A model generated the notes under the pieces. The model searched no databases. It was not told the origin of the DNA and saw only the letters and a program-made list of their open reading frames with translations. A program made the translations under genes and the position numbers. A DNA stretch of 64,000 nt from Pacificimonas sp963710205 (GTDB lineage Bacteria > Pseudomonadota > Alphaproteobacteria > Sphingomonadales > Sphingomonadaceae), in contig CAVPZG010000005.1 in the NCBI GenBank assembly GCA_963710205.1, positions 248,001 through 312,000 on the forward strand, written 5' to 3'. Of this stretch, positions 39,795 through 47,894 are shown in pieces. Each line of letters opens with the position of its first letter. Positions within the stretch are counted from its first letter, which is position 1.

Positions 39795-42188
39795 ATGATG
39801 ACCACCCAGACCCTGCCCGTCCTTCCCCTTCGCGACATCGTCGTCTTTCCGCAGATGATCGTGCCGCTGTTCGTCGGCCGCGACAAATCCGTTCAGGCGC
39901 TGGATGCCGTGATGACGGGTCAAAAGAATGTTTTTCTGATTTCCCAGAAGGATGCCTCGGTTGAGGATCCCGAGGGAGATGACCTTTATCCTGTGGGAAC
40001 GATTGCCACCGTCCTGCAACTTCTCAAGTTGCCTGATGGCACGGTGAAGGTGCTGGTCGAGGGCCAGCAGCGCGCCAAGGTCGATGCCCTCCATACGGAG
40101 GGGGACTATTTTCAGGCCGATCTGACCGCTCTTGACGATATCGTCCCGACCGGGGATGAAATCGCCGCGCTTCAGCGCCAGGCGGGCGAGCAGTTCGACG
40201 CCTATGTGCGCCTCAACAAGAAGATCGCGCCGGAAGTCGTGGTGCAGGTCCAGCAGATGGACGATCCCGCGCGCGCCGCCGATGCCATCGCGTCCAATCT
40301 CAATGTCAAGATTTCCGACAAGCAGAAGCTGCTTTCGGAAACCAACGCCGCCAGGCGTCTGGAGATGGTGCTCGGACTGATGGAGGGTGAACTCGGCGTC
40401 TTGCAGGTCGAGAAGAAGATCAAGGGCCGGGTCAAGCGGCAGATGGAGAAGACCCAGCGCGAATATTACCTGAACGAGCAGATGAAGGCGATCCAGCGCG
40501 AACTGGGCGACGATGACGATGGCGACGAAATCTCCGATTACGAGGAGAAGATGGTCGAGGCGCGCCTGCCGAAGGAAGCACTGGAAAAGGCGACGTCAGA
40601 GCTGAAGAAGCTGAAGACCATGGCGCCCCAGTCCGCGGAGGCCACGGTGGTCCGCAACTATCTCGACGTTCTGCTCGGCCTTCCCTGGGCAAAGAAAAGC
40701 CGTACCCGCAAGGATCTGGCCGAGGCGCAGAAAATTCTGGATGAAGACCATTACGGCCTTGAAAAGGTCAAGGACCGCATCATCGAATATCTGGCCGTTC
40801 AGGCGCGCGCCAAGAAACTGAAGGGGCCCATCCTGTGCCTCGTCGGGCCGCCCGGCGTCGGCAAGACCTCGCTCGGCCGCTCCATCGCCAAGGCGACCGG
40901 CCGCAAGTTCATCCGCCAGTCGCTGGGCGGCGTGCGCGACGAATCCGAAATCCGCGGGCATCGCCGGACCTATATCGGCTCCATGCCCGGCAAAGTGCTG
41001 CAGAATATGAAGAAAGCAGGCGCTTCGAATCCGCTCTTCCTGCTCGACGAAATCGACAAGCTGGGCCAGGATTTCCGCGGTGACCCCGCATCGGCGCTGC
41101 TGGAAGTCCTGGATCCGGAACAGAATTCGAAATTCAACGACCATTATCTCGAGGTCGATTACGACCTGTCGAACGTGATGTTCGTAACGACCGCCAACAG
41201 CCTGAAAATGCCGCGTCCGCTTCTTGATCGGATGGAGATCATTCGCCTGTCCGGCTATACCGAGAACGAAAAGGTCGAGATTGCCAAGGCGCATCTCCTG
41301 CCCAAGCAGATCAAGGAACATGGCCTCAAGGCTGGTGAATTCACCGTCGAGGACGACGCTCTGCGTGATCTGATCCGTTATTACACGCGCGAAGCGGGTG
41401 TCCGTACGCTCGAGCGCGAGATTGCGCGTCTTGCGCGCAAATCCCTGCGTCAGATCATTGAGAACGCTAAGACCAGCGTGACGATCACGACCGAGAATCT
41501 TCGCGATTATTCCGGCGTTCGTAAATTCCGTTACGGCGTCGGTGAGGTCGAGGATCAGATTGGGGCGGTCACCGGCCTGGCCTGGACGGAGGTTGGCGGC
41601 GAACTTCTGACGCTGGAGGCTGTCACGGTGCCCGGGAAGGGGCAGATTCGCACGACCGGAAAGCTTGGCGACGTGATGAAGGAATCCATCCAGGCCGCGC
41701 TCAGCTTCATCAAGGCGCGCGCACCGGAATATGGCATCAATCCGGGCATTTTTCAGCGCCGCGATATTCATGTTCATGTACCCGAAGGCGCGACGCCAAA
41801 AGACGGCCCGTCAGCAGGCGTCGGCATGGTGACCGCCATCGTTTCGACCCTGACGGATACGCCTGTCCGGAAAGATGTCGCCATGACGGGTGAAGTCACC
41901 TTGCGGGGCCGTGTTCTGCCTATCGGCGGCCTGAAGGAGAAGCTGCTGGCGGCGCAGCGCGGCGGCATCACGACCGTTCTGATCCCTGCTGAAAATGAAA
42001 AGGATCTGGCGGAAATCCCGGATAACATCACGGACGGTCTGGCCATCCATCCGGTCGCGCATGTCGATGAGGTTCTGGACCTGGCGCTCACCAAGAAGCT
42101 GGAACCCATCGAATGGATCGAGCCGGAAACCCTTGCGACCGAACCCGATCCCGATACCGCCGGAGAGAATGTTTCGGTGCGGCATTGA
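39795..42188 (+). CDS. lon: ATP-dependent protease Lon
   Basis: Lon degrades misfolded and regulatory proteins. The 797-residue protein has the N-terminal substrate domain (LPVLPLRDIVVFPQMIVPLFVGR at residues 7-29, given here in pieces as LPLRDIVVFPQM and PLFVGR), the AAA+ domain with Walker A GPPGVGKTSLG near 352 and DEIDKLGQDFRGD near 418, and the protease domain with the catalytic serine in PKDGPSAGVGM near 676 and lysine in GGLKEKLLAAQRGG near 719. The start ATGATG at 39795 follows GGAGA. hupB follows, as in many proteobacteria. Confidence 0.98.
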   Translation: MMTTQTLPVLPLRDIVVFPQMIVPLFVGRDKSVQALDAVMTGQKNVFLISQKDASVEDPEGDDLYPVGTIATVLQLLKLPDGTVKVLVEGQQRAKVDALHTEGDYFQADLTALDDIVPTGDEIAALQRQAGEQFDAYVRLNKKIAPEVVVQVQQMDDPARAADAIASNLNVKISDKQKLLSETNAARRLEMVLGLMEGELGVLQVEKKIKGRVKRQMEKTQREYYLNEQMKAIQRELGDDDDGDEISDYEEKMVEARLPKEALEKATSELKKLKTMAPQSAEATVVRNYLDVLLGLPWAKKSRTRKDLAEAQKILDEDHYGLEKVKDRIIEYLAVQARAKKLKGPILCLVGPPGVGKTSLGRSIAKATGRKFIRQSLGGVRDESEIRGHRRTYIGSMPGKVLQNMKKAGASNPLFLLDEIDKLGQDFRGDPASALLEVLDPEQNSKFNDHYLEVDYDLSNVMFVTTANSLKMPRPLLDRMEIIRLSGYTENEKVEIAKAHLLPKQIKEHGLKAGEFTVEDDALRDLIRYYTREAGVRTLEREIARLARKSLRQIIENAKTSVTITTENLRDYSGVRKFRYGVGEVEDQIGAVTGLAWTEVGGELLTLEAVTVPGKGQIRTTGKLGDVMKESIQAALSFIKARAPEYGINPGIFQRRDIHVHVPEGATPKDGPSAGVGMVTAIVSTLTDTPVRKDVAMTGEVTLRGRVLPIGGLKEKLLAAQRGGITTVLIPAENEKDLAEIPDNITDGLAIHPVAHVDEVLDLALTKKLEPIEWIEPETLATEPDPDTAGENVSVRH

Positions 42189-42280
42189 GGGAATCCCTTT
42201 GACTCCCCGGTCCAGGCTGCGTTTAAAGTCGGGTCTTGGCGTCTCGATATGCGCCATGGGGAGTTTCAAGGGGAGTGAGT

Positions 42281-42553
42281 ATGAACAAACAGGAACTGAT
42301 TGCGTCCGTTGCCGACAACGCTGACATGAGTCGCGCCGATGCCGGAAAGGCCATCGAGGCGGTCTTCGATACCGTACAGGCCGCACTTGCCAAAGGCGAC
42401 GAAGTGCGCCTGGTCGGCTTTGGCACATTTTCAACCACGAAGCGCAAGGCCTCGACAGGCCGGAATCCGCGAACGGGTGAGCCGATGCAGATCAAGGCGT
42501 CGACGCTGCCCAAGTTCAAGGCAGGCAAGGGCCTGAAGGACGCGGTCAACTAG
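42281..42553 (+). CDS. hupB: DNA-binding protein HU
   Basis: A 90-residue histone-like HU protein that bends and compacts DNA. It starts with MNKQELIASVADNADMSR and carries the DNA-binding arm with the GFGTFSTTKRKASTGRNP segment near residue 46 and the proline at the arm tip region TGRNPRTGEPMQI. ATG 42281 has an AGGGGAG-type ribosome binding site about 8 bases upstream. Its position right after lon is the conserved lon-hupB arrangement. A stem-loop follows 75 bases after the stop. Confidence 0.96.
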   Translation: MNKQELIASVADNADMSRADAGKAIEAVFDTVQAALAKGDEVRLVGFGTFSTTKRKASTGRNPRTGEPMQIKASTLPKFKAGKGLKDAVN

Positions 42554-42627
42554 CTGGGTTCATGGGAAGCGGCCTTTTGGCGTTCTGGCGCGCTTCAGCC
42601 CTTCATTTGTTTTCTGGACGAAACCGG

Positions 42628-42649
42628 GCGTGGGCGATAAAGCCCACGC
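42628..42649 (+). terminator. Stem-loop after hupB
   Basis: A perfect 8-bp stem GCGTGGGC/GCCCACGC (42628-42635 with 42642-42649) with loop GATAAA, 74 bases after hupB and 12 bases before the tRNA-Val. No T-run follows, so its terminator role is uncertain. Confidence 0.5.
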
Positions 42650-42661
42650 TCCCAACCGAAT

Positions 42662-42736
42662 GGGCGCGTAGCTCAGTGGTAGAGCACTGCCTTCACACGG
42701 CAGGGGTCGCAAGTTCGAACCTTGCCGCGCCCACCA
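42662..42736 (+). tRNA. tRNA-Val (anticodon CAC)
   Basis: A 75-base tRNA with encoded CCA. Acceptor arms GGGCGCG and CGCGCCC pair fully; the anticodon stem CTGCC/GGCAG encloses TTCACAC, giving CAC. The T arm contains AGTTCGAACCT. Confidence 0.97.
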
Positions 42737-42773
42737 TCACGCGGTCATAAGGGCGGCGAACGGGGAGCGCCTG

Positions 42774-43220
42774 ATGATCGAGACCGTCTTTTCCATTGGA
42801 AATATGGCGATCCTGCCCGCATGGCTGTTGCTGGCAGTGCTGCCGAAATGGCGCGGTACGCAGCTGATCGCGGCGCTGCTGGTGCCGCTATTGCTGTCGG
42901 CCGCCTATGCGATCCTCCTGGCCATGAGCATGTCGGGCGCGTTTCCGGGCGATGGTGGCCCGGTCGATTTCCAGTCCATCGAAGGCGTCCGGAATATTTT
43001 CTCGACCGATGCGGGAGTCGTCATCGGCTGGTTCCACTTTCTCGCCTTCGATCTGTTCGTCGGTGCGTGGGAGGGGCGGGAAGCCAGGCGGATCGGTCTG
43101 TCGCACTGGTTGCTGCTGCCCTGCCTGTTCCTGACGCTGATGTTCGGTCCCGTCGGCTTCCTCCTGTTCATGATCCTCAGAACGCTGCACACGCGTGGCG
43201 GCGCACCGGCGCTTGGCTGA
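42774..43220 (+). CDS. DUF4281 (ABA4-like) membrane protein
   Basis: A 148-residue integral membrane protein of the DUF4281 family, related to plant ABA4 (neoxanthin synthesis). Four hydrophobic helices lie near residues 5-25, 30-52, 82-98 and 116-137. The conserved core is GVVIGWFHFLAFDLFVGAW near residue 80, with GPVGFLLFMILR near 125. Bacterial members may act in carotenoid metabolism, which would suit pigmented sphingomonads, but no carotenoid genes are nearby. Its end is 8 bases from the end of the convergent methionine gamma-lyase gene. Confidence 0.8.
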   Translation: MIETVFSIGNMAILPAWLLLAVLPKWRGTQLIAALLVPLLLSAAYAILLAMSMSGAFPGDGGPVDFQSIEGVRNIFSTDAGVVIGWFHFLAFDLFVGAWEGREARRIGLSHWLLLPCLFLTLMFGPVGFLLFMILRTLHTRGGAPALG

Positions 43221-43228
43221 AAACCCGC

Positions 43229-44440
43229 TCAGGCGGGCAGGGCCAGATCCAGGTCGTTCAGGATGTCGCCGACATCTTCCAGACCTACCGACAGGCGGAC
43301 GAGGCCGTCGTCGATGCCATAGGCCGCGCGTTCCTCCGGCGTATAGGTGCTGTGCGTCATCGTCGCGGGATGCTGGATCAGCGATTCCGCGTCGCCCAGA
43401 CTGACGGCGCAGCGGATCAATTTCAGGCTGTCGATCAGCGTACGGCCTGCCGCCAGTCCGTCCGTCATTTCAAACGCGATCATGCCGCCGCCCAGGGCCA
43501 TCTGGCGCACGGCCAGGTCGCGGTCGCGGTTGGAGCCCAGATAGGGATAATGGACCTTCGCCACCGCCGGATGCACCGACAGAAAACGCGCGATCTGTTC
43601 GGCAGACTGTGAGTGACGTTCCATCCGCAGGGACAGGGTCTTCAAACCGCGCATCACCAGCATGGCACTCATCGGCGACATGACGGCGCCTGTCATGTCC
43701 TTGAGGCCGAACAGCCGCACTTCGTCCATCAATTCCCGCCGTCCGGCGACCAGCCCGGCGACGACATCGCCGTGACCGCTAAGATATTTCGTCGCGCTGT
43801 GAACGACGATGTCCGCACCAAGCGCCAAAGGCCGTGTCAGACAGGGCGTGCAATAGGTATTGTCGACCATCGTGAGGCCGCCATGTGCCCGAACGCGCTC
43901 TGCGACCGCGGCGATATCGATCAGGCGCATGTTCGGATTTGCAGGCGTCTCGAAATAAACAAGCCGGGTACGCTTCGTCATTGCGGCGTCGAGCGCGTCA
44001 GGGTCCGTCAGGTCGACATGATGCACCACCACCCCGAAGCGCGCCAGCCCATGCCGCATGAACGCGAACGTGCAGCCATAGAGCGTCTTGTCGACGATGA
44101 TTTCGTCGCCGGGCCTCAAGAGTGTCCACAAGGTTGCCGATATCGCGCCCATGCCCGACGCGGTCCCCAACGCGGCTTCCGCGCCCTCCAGCGCCGCAAA
44201 GCGCCTTTCGAGAAGGTCGACCGTCGGATTCGATATGCGCGAATAGAAATAGCCGGCCGCATCACCGCTGAACCGGTCACCCAGCTCCCCGGCGCTCGGC
44301 GCAGTGAAGGTTGCGCTCATGTGGATGGGCGGCACCAGTGCGCCCTGTTCCGTCTCCGGGTCATAGCCCGCATGAATGGCGCGCGTCGAGAATCCCGGCG
44401 CGGTCACCTGATCCCCGGACCTCATGTCGCTGGTCAGCAT
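43229..44440 (-). CDS. megL: Methionine gamma-lyase
   Basis: A 403-residue PLP enzyme that splits methionine into methanethiol, ammonia and 2-oxobutyrate. It matches the Cys/Met metabolism family and shares the hallmarks of Pseudomonas putida MGL: the active-site cysteine (residue 123) in TLYGCTFAF, SATKYLSGHGD with the PLP lysine near 217, GLKDMTGAVMSPM near 245 and the C-terminal HPATMTHSTYTPEERAAYGI segment. The cysteine separates it from cystathionine gamma-synthase and from MetZ, which lack it there. A divergent Lrp-type gene lies 104 bases away. ATG 44440 has a GGGAG site 6-9 bases upstream. Confidence 0.9.
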   Translation of the reverse strand: MLTSDMRSGDQVTAPGFSTRAIHAGYDPETEQGALVPPIHMSATFTAPSAGELGDRFSGDAAGYFYSRISNPTVDLLERRFAALEGAEAALGTASGMGAISATLWTLLRPGDEIIVDKTLYGCTFAFMRHGLARFGVVVHHVDLTDPDALDAAMTKRTRLVYFETPANPNMRLIDIAAVAERVRAHGGLTMVDNTYCTPCLTRPLALGADIVVHSATKYLSGHGDVVAGLVAGRRELMDEVRLFGLKDMTGAVMSPMSAMLVMRGLKTLSLRMERHSQSAEQIARFLSVHPAVAKVHYPYLGSNRDRDLAVRQMALGGGMIAFEMTDGLAAGRTLIDSLKLIRCAVSLGDAESLIQHPATMTHSTYTPEERAAYGIDDGLVRLSVGLEDVGDILNDLDLALPA

Positions 44441-44519
44441 ATCGATCTCCCTCAGCCGTACTCATAGCAGCTTGGAGGCTGTCCGTTCTTGCGAACTCTG
44501 TCGAAAAATGTCAGTGAAT

Positions 44520-44534
44520 TGGCATAATCTGCCA
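44520..44534. promoter_or_regulatory. Inverted repeat between megL and the Lrp-type regulator
   Basis: TGGCA-TAATC-TGCCA is a 15-base palindrome 10 bases before the regulator start. A second small palindrome, GTTC-TTGC-GAAC, lies at about 44484-44495. Both are candidate operators for the regulator in the shared intergenic region. Confidence 0.45.
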
Positions 44535-44544
44535 GGAACAGGCG

Positions 44545-45009
44545 TTGGATAAGATAGATCTGTCAATCATTCGCGAATTGCAAACAGACGGCCGTCTCAC
44601 AAACCAGGTTTTGTCGGAGCGCGTCGGCCTGTCGCCATCGCCCTGCCTGCGCCGCGTACGTGCGCTGGAGGCGCGCGGGATCATCCGCGGCTATGCGGCC
44701 GTCATCGACCAGAAGGCATTCGGTCTTCCCATCACTGTCTTCGTGCGGATCAGCCTCACCCGGCATGCGCAGGAGACGGTGGCGCGGTTCGAGGACGCGG
44801 TGCAGCAGATGGAGGAGGTGATGGAATGTCACCTTCTTACCGGGACGGCGGACTATCAGCTGCGCGTCGTCGTCGCGGATCTGGAGGATTATGAGCGGTT
44901 CATGCGGCAGGATATTCAGGGCCTGCCGGGGATCGCCTCTGTAAACACCAGCCTCGCTTATGGCGAAGTCAAACGCATTACGGCGCTTCGTGCCCCGCGC
45001 ACGCACTGA
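44545..45009 (+). CDS. Lrp/AsnC-family transcriptional regulator
   Basis: A 154-residue Lrp-type regulator, divergent from megL. The N-terminal helix-turn-helix runs over DKIDLSIIRELQTDGRL and LSERVGLSPSPCLRRVRALE (residues 2-42), followed by the RAM ligand-binding domain with VMECHLLTGTADYQLRVVV near residue 92. In Pseudomonas putida the mdeR regulator of methionine gamma-lyase is an Lrp-type protein next to its target, so this may be its counterpart. Start is TTG 44545 with AGGA 8-11 bases upstream. Confidence 0.9.
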   Translation: MDKIDLSIIRELQTDGRLTNQVLSERVGLSPSPCLRRVRALEARGIIRGYAAVIDQKAFGLPITVFVRISLTRHAQETVARFEDAVQQMEEVMECHLLTGTADYQLRVVVADLEDYERFMRQDIQGLPGIASVNTSLAYGEVKRITALRAPRTH

Positions 45010-45061
45010 TTGCGGGCGACCGGCCGGTCGAACGAGCGCCGACCGATCGCCGAAACGCCGT

Positions 45062-45523
45062 TTAACGGATTTTGGCTGACACGATCTTGCCGGGCTTTGC
45101 CGGCGGTTCACCCTTCGGCAGGGCATCGACATGTTCCATGCCTTCGGTCACCTGGCCCCAGACGGTATATTGCCCGTCCAGAAACTCCGCATCCTCAAAG
45201 CAGATGAAGAACTGGCTGTTCGCCGAATCGGGATTCTGCGCGCGTGCCATCGAACATGTGCCGCGTGTGTGCGGCTCGGAATTGAACTCCGCCTTCAGGT
45301 TGGGCTTGTCGCTGCCATTCATGCCCGTGCCGGTCGGATCGCCGCCCTGTGCCATGAAACCGGGGATTACGCGGTGGAACACAACGCCATCGTAAAAACC
45401 GCTTTCGGCGAGCTCGGTTATGCGTGCCACATGATTGGGTGCCAGATCGGGGCGCAATTTGATCCAGACTTCGGCATCGTCCGACGTATCGAGGGTAAGA
45501 ACGAGCGTTTTGGCGTCAGCCAT
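45062..45523 (-). CDS. Cyclophilin-type peptidyl-prolyl isomerase
   Basis: A 153-residue cyclophilin without a signal peptide, so a cytoplasmic prolyl isomerase. It has the catalytic arginine in FYDGVVFHRVIPGFMAQGGDP near residue 45, the GMNGSDK and SMARAQNPDSANSQFFICFED blocks (given in part: SMARAQ and SANSQFFIC), and WGQVTEGMEHVDAL near the end. Start ATG 45523 has an AGGAG site 6 bases upstream; the open frame runs much further upstream through the tRNA and should be ignored. Confidence 0.93.
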   Translation of the reverse strand: MADAKTLVLTLDTSDDAEVWIKLRPDLAPNHVARITELAESGFYDGVVFHRVIPGFMAQGGDPTGTGMNGSDKPNLKAEFNSEPHTRGTCSMARAQNPDSANSQFFICFEDAEFLDGQYTVWGQVTEGMEHVDALPKGEPPAKPGKIVSAKIR

Positions 45524-45591
45524 AAAAATTCTCCTGAAAATTGGCGTTTGGGATTGCCCGCTGCCTAACGGCTTGCCATATCGACGCAAGT

Positions 45592-45667
45592 GGGCGCTTA
45601 GCTCAGTTGGTAGAGCATCTCGTTTACACCGAGAGGGTCGGCGGTTCGAGCCCGTCAGCGCCCACCA
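45592..45667 (+). tRNA. tRNA-Val (anticodon TAC)
   Basis: A 76-base tRNA with encoded CCA. Acceptor arms GGGCGCT and AGCGCCC pair fully; the anticodon stem TCTCG/CGAGA encloses TTTACAC, giving TAC. The T arm contains GGTTCGAGCCC. Confidence 0.97.
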
Positions 45668-45714
45668 GTCCTCCGCCCCACACCCTTTTTGCGGAGGACA
45701 GCGAGGAGAATGAT

Positions 45715-46203
45715 TTGCCACGCCATCAGGAAGTGCGAAGCCTGCCCTACACGCCGCACCAGATGTTCGATCTGGTGGCCGATGTCGGCAGCTATGCGGA
45801 ATTCCTTCCCTGGGTCGTGGCGACGCGCGTCAAATCGAAAACGGAAAGCGAACTTGTCGCCGACATGATTGTCGGGTTCAGGATGGTCAGGGAAACCTTT
45901 ACCAGCAAGGTCGATCTGAAGCGCCCGCACAGCCTGCATGTCGAATATCTCGATGGCCCGCTTAAATATCTGAGGAACGACTGGCGGTTCGAGTCCGACG
46001 GTGAGGGCGGCACGGACGTGCATTTCTGCGTCGATTTCGAATTCCGCCAGAAACTGTTCGAACGGCTGGCGGGCAGTTTCTTTCATGAGGCCTTCCGCCG
46101 CATGGTCGCCGCGTTCGAAAAGCGGGCGGCGGCGATTTACGGCGCGTCAGACGCCGCGACCGCGCCCGGCAATAACAGTTCGAGCGCGCAGCGCACGGCC
46201 TGA
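45715..46203 (+). CDS. RatA/COQ10-family (START domain) protein
   Basis: A 162-residue START-like protein of the polyketide cyclase/COQ10-RatA family. It binds ubiquinone-like lipids in the mitochondrial case; in E. coli RatA was described as a ribosome-association toxin. The core is visible in RSLPYTPHQMFDLVADVGSY, PWVVATRV, VDFEFRQKLFERLAG and FHEAFRRMVAAFEKRA. A TTG start at 45715 has a strong GAGGAG site 6 bases upstream. The 3' end overlaps the convergent cinA by 67 bases. Function as lipid binding is the safer reading. Confidence 0.87.
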   Translation: MPRHQEVRSLPYTPHQMFDLVADVGSYAEFLPWVVATRVKSKTESELVADMIVGFRMVRETFTSKVDLKRPHSLHVEYLDGPLKYLRNDWRFESDGEGGTDVHFCVDFEFRQKLFERLAGSFFHEAFRRMVAAFEKRAAAIYGASDAATAPGNNSSSAQRTA

Positions 46204-46664
46204 AGCCGGATCGCCGTTCGCCCCTCATCCGGGAAGGTTTTCGTATCGGCAACGATATCCTGTGGATCGCCGGCCCGCAGCGCGCGGGCAAACACCACGG
46301 TTCCCACGGGTTTCTTGGCGGTCCCGCCGCCGGGTCCGGCGATGCCGGTGATCGCAACCGTGATATCGGCGCGAGACCTCTCCAGCGCGCCCTGCGCCAT
46401 CGCCCATGCGGTGGCGACGGACACTGCGCCAAAGGTTTCGATCATGTCCGAATGGACACCCAGCAGCTCCATCTTGGCCTCGTTGGAGTACGTCACGAAG
46501 CCGCGCCCCACGACATCGGAGCTGCCCGGAATTTCCGTCAGAATCGCGGACACCAGACCGCCGGTACAGCTTTCCGCCACCGCCACCAGCCGTCCGGCGG
46601 CGCGATTTTCGTCGATGACGCGCCTGGCAAGATCCAGCAAATCCTGGGGGAACAGCGTGGTCAT
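46137..46664 (-). CDS. CinA C-terminal-domain protein (nicotinamide-nucleotide amidohydrolase, PncC type)
   Basis: A 175-residue stand-alone CinA C-domain protein, PncC, which hydrolyses nicotinamide mononucleotide to nicotinic acid mononucleotide. The family motifs are VAVAESCTGGLVSAILTEIPGSS near residue 27 (in part), FVTYSNEAKMELLGV near 56, and ITGIAGPGGGTAKKPVG near 100. The ATG at 46664 is 16 bases after the ispDF stop, so the two genes likely share a transcript. It overlaps ratA tail-to-tail by 67 bases. Confidence 0.9.
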   Translation of the reverse strand: MTTLFPQDLLDLARRVIDENRAAGRLVAVAESCTGGLVSAILTEIPGSSDVVGRGFVTYSNEAKMELLGVHSDMIETFGAVSVATAWAMAQGALERSRADITVAITGIAGPGGGTAKKPVGTVVFARALRAGDPQDIVADTKTFPDEGRTAIRLQAVRCALELLLPGAVAASDAP

Positions 46665-46680
46665 GAGTAATCCCTGAAGT

Positions 46681-47808
46681 TCAAATGCGTACCGTTGCAA
46701 CGGCCTGCGCGGCGATACCCTCGCCCCTGCCGGTAAAGCCCAGCCTCTCGGTCGTGGTTGCCTTCACGCTAACCCTGTCGGCGGGAAGCCGCAAGATTTC
46801 GGCGATGCGCGCCTTCATTGCGGCGCGATGCGGTCCAACTTTCGGTGCCTCGCAGATGATGGTCACGTCGACATGCTCTACCGTGCCGCCACTCGCGCGG
46901 ACAAGCTCTGCCGCGTGGGACAGAAACAGGTGCGAAGCCGCGCCCTTCCACTTCGCATCGCTGGGCGGGAAATGATCGCCGATATCGCCCGCGCCAATCG
47001 CGCCCAGCAGGGCATCCGTTAGCGAATGCAGCCCGACGTCGGCGTCGCTATGCCCTGCCAGCGCGTGCGCATGCGGCACCTTGATACCGCATAGCCAGAC
47101 ATGGTCACCGGGCGCGAAACGGTGAACGTCATAGCCCATTCCGGTTCGGTACCCGCGCGCGGCGATCATCGCTTCGGCCCGTGCGAAATCGGCTTCGTAA
47201 GTCAGTTTGAAGAGGTTTTCGTCGCCCGCCACGAAAGCGACCGGCAGGCCCGCTTCGTGGGCGATGGCGGCATCGTCCGTCGCGCCGTCCGCAGCCTGCC
47301 GGTGCGCGGCGAGAAGTTCGGGAAAGCGGAACGCCTGCGGGGTCTGCACACGGTTCAGACCTTCGCGCGCCATCTCGCCGGTCATCACGCTGTCGCCCGT
47401 GCGCAGACTGTCGACGACGGGCAGGGCAGGGACCGCGCCTGTATGATAGTCCAGTTCCGCCAGCAGCCGGTCGACCACGTCGCGGGTAACGAAGGGCCGG
47501 GCCGCATCATGGATCAGCACGCGGTCCGCATGGGTGACAGCCTCCAGACCCGCGCGCACCGACCCCTGCCGGGTATCCGCCCCCATGATGGGCGCGCCCA
47601 GATCCAGTCCAGCGACGGCATCCTCATATTCAGCCTGCCAGTCCGGATGAATGACCACACGCACCTCGTTCACGTCCGGATGCGCTGCCAGCCGTTCCGC
47701 CGACCAGCGCAATAAGGGCTTGCCGCCCAGCAGCCGATATTGTTTAGGCGCGCCGCACCCTGCGCGGCTGCCGCTCCCGGCGGCGACGATCAGGGCGATA
47801 TTGTGCAT
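46681..47808 (-). CDS. ispDF: Bifunctional IspD-IspF enzyme of the MEP isoprenoid pathway
   Basis: A 375-residue fusion of MEP cytidylyltransferase (IspD, about residues 1-215) and MECDP synthase (IspF, about 220-375). IspD shows IVAAGSGSRAGCGAPKQY and VLIHDAARPFV near 95. IspF shows the metal-binding GYDVHRF at about 221, GHSDADVGLHSLTDALLGA near 255 and VKATTTERLGFTGRGEG at the C terminus. Such fusions are common in alphaproteobacteria. dxs of the same pathway lies 12 kb upstream. ATG 47808 is divergent from dusB. Confidence 0.96.
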   Translation of the reverse strand: MHNIALIVAAGSGSRAGCGAPKQYRLLGGKPLLRWSAERLAAHPDVNEVRVVIHPDWQAEYEDAVAGLDLGAPIMGADTRQGSVRAGLEAVTHADRVLIHDAARPFVTRDVVDRLLAELDYHTGAVPALPVVDSLRTGDSVMTGEMAREGLNRVQTPQAFRFPELLAAHRQAADGATDDAAIAHEAGLPVAFVAGDENLFKLTYEADFARAEAMIAARGYRTGMGYDVHRFAPGDHVWLCGIKVPHAHALAGHSDADVGLHSLTDALLGAIGAGDIGDHFPPSDAKWKGAASHLFLSHAAELVRASGGTVEHVDVTIICEAPKVGPHRAAMKARIAEILRLPADRVSVKATTTERLGFTGRGEGIAAQAVATVRI

Positions 47809-47894
47809 GGGTCCGCGCCTTACCGCCGCGCCTGCTTGCCGAACAGCCCCCATACCGGCTAAGTCTTTGCCTGAATTTTAAGCATGGAAAATTT

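Noticed and set aside
40596..41777. 393-residue minus-strand frame inside lon
   Set aside because: Antisense shadow of lon with no protein-like features.
43229..44440. Calling the PLP enzyme O-succinylhomoserine sulfhydrylase (MetZ) or cystathionine gamma-synthase
   Set aside because: The active-site cysteine in TLYGCTFAF and the long match to methionine gamma-lyase favour the lyase.
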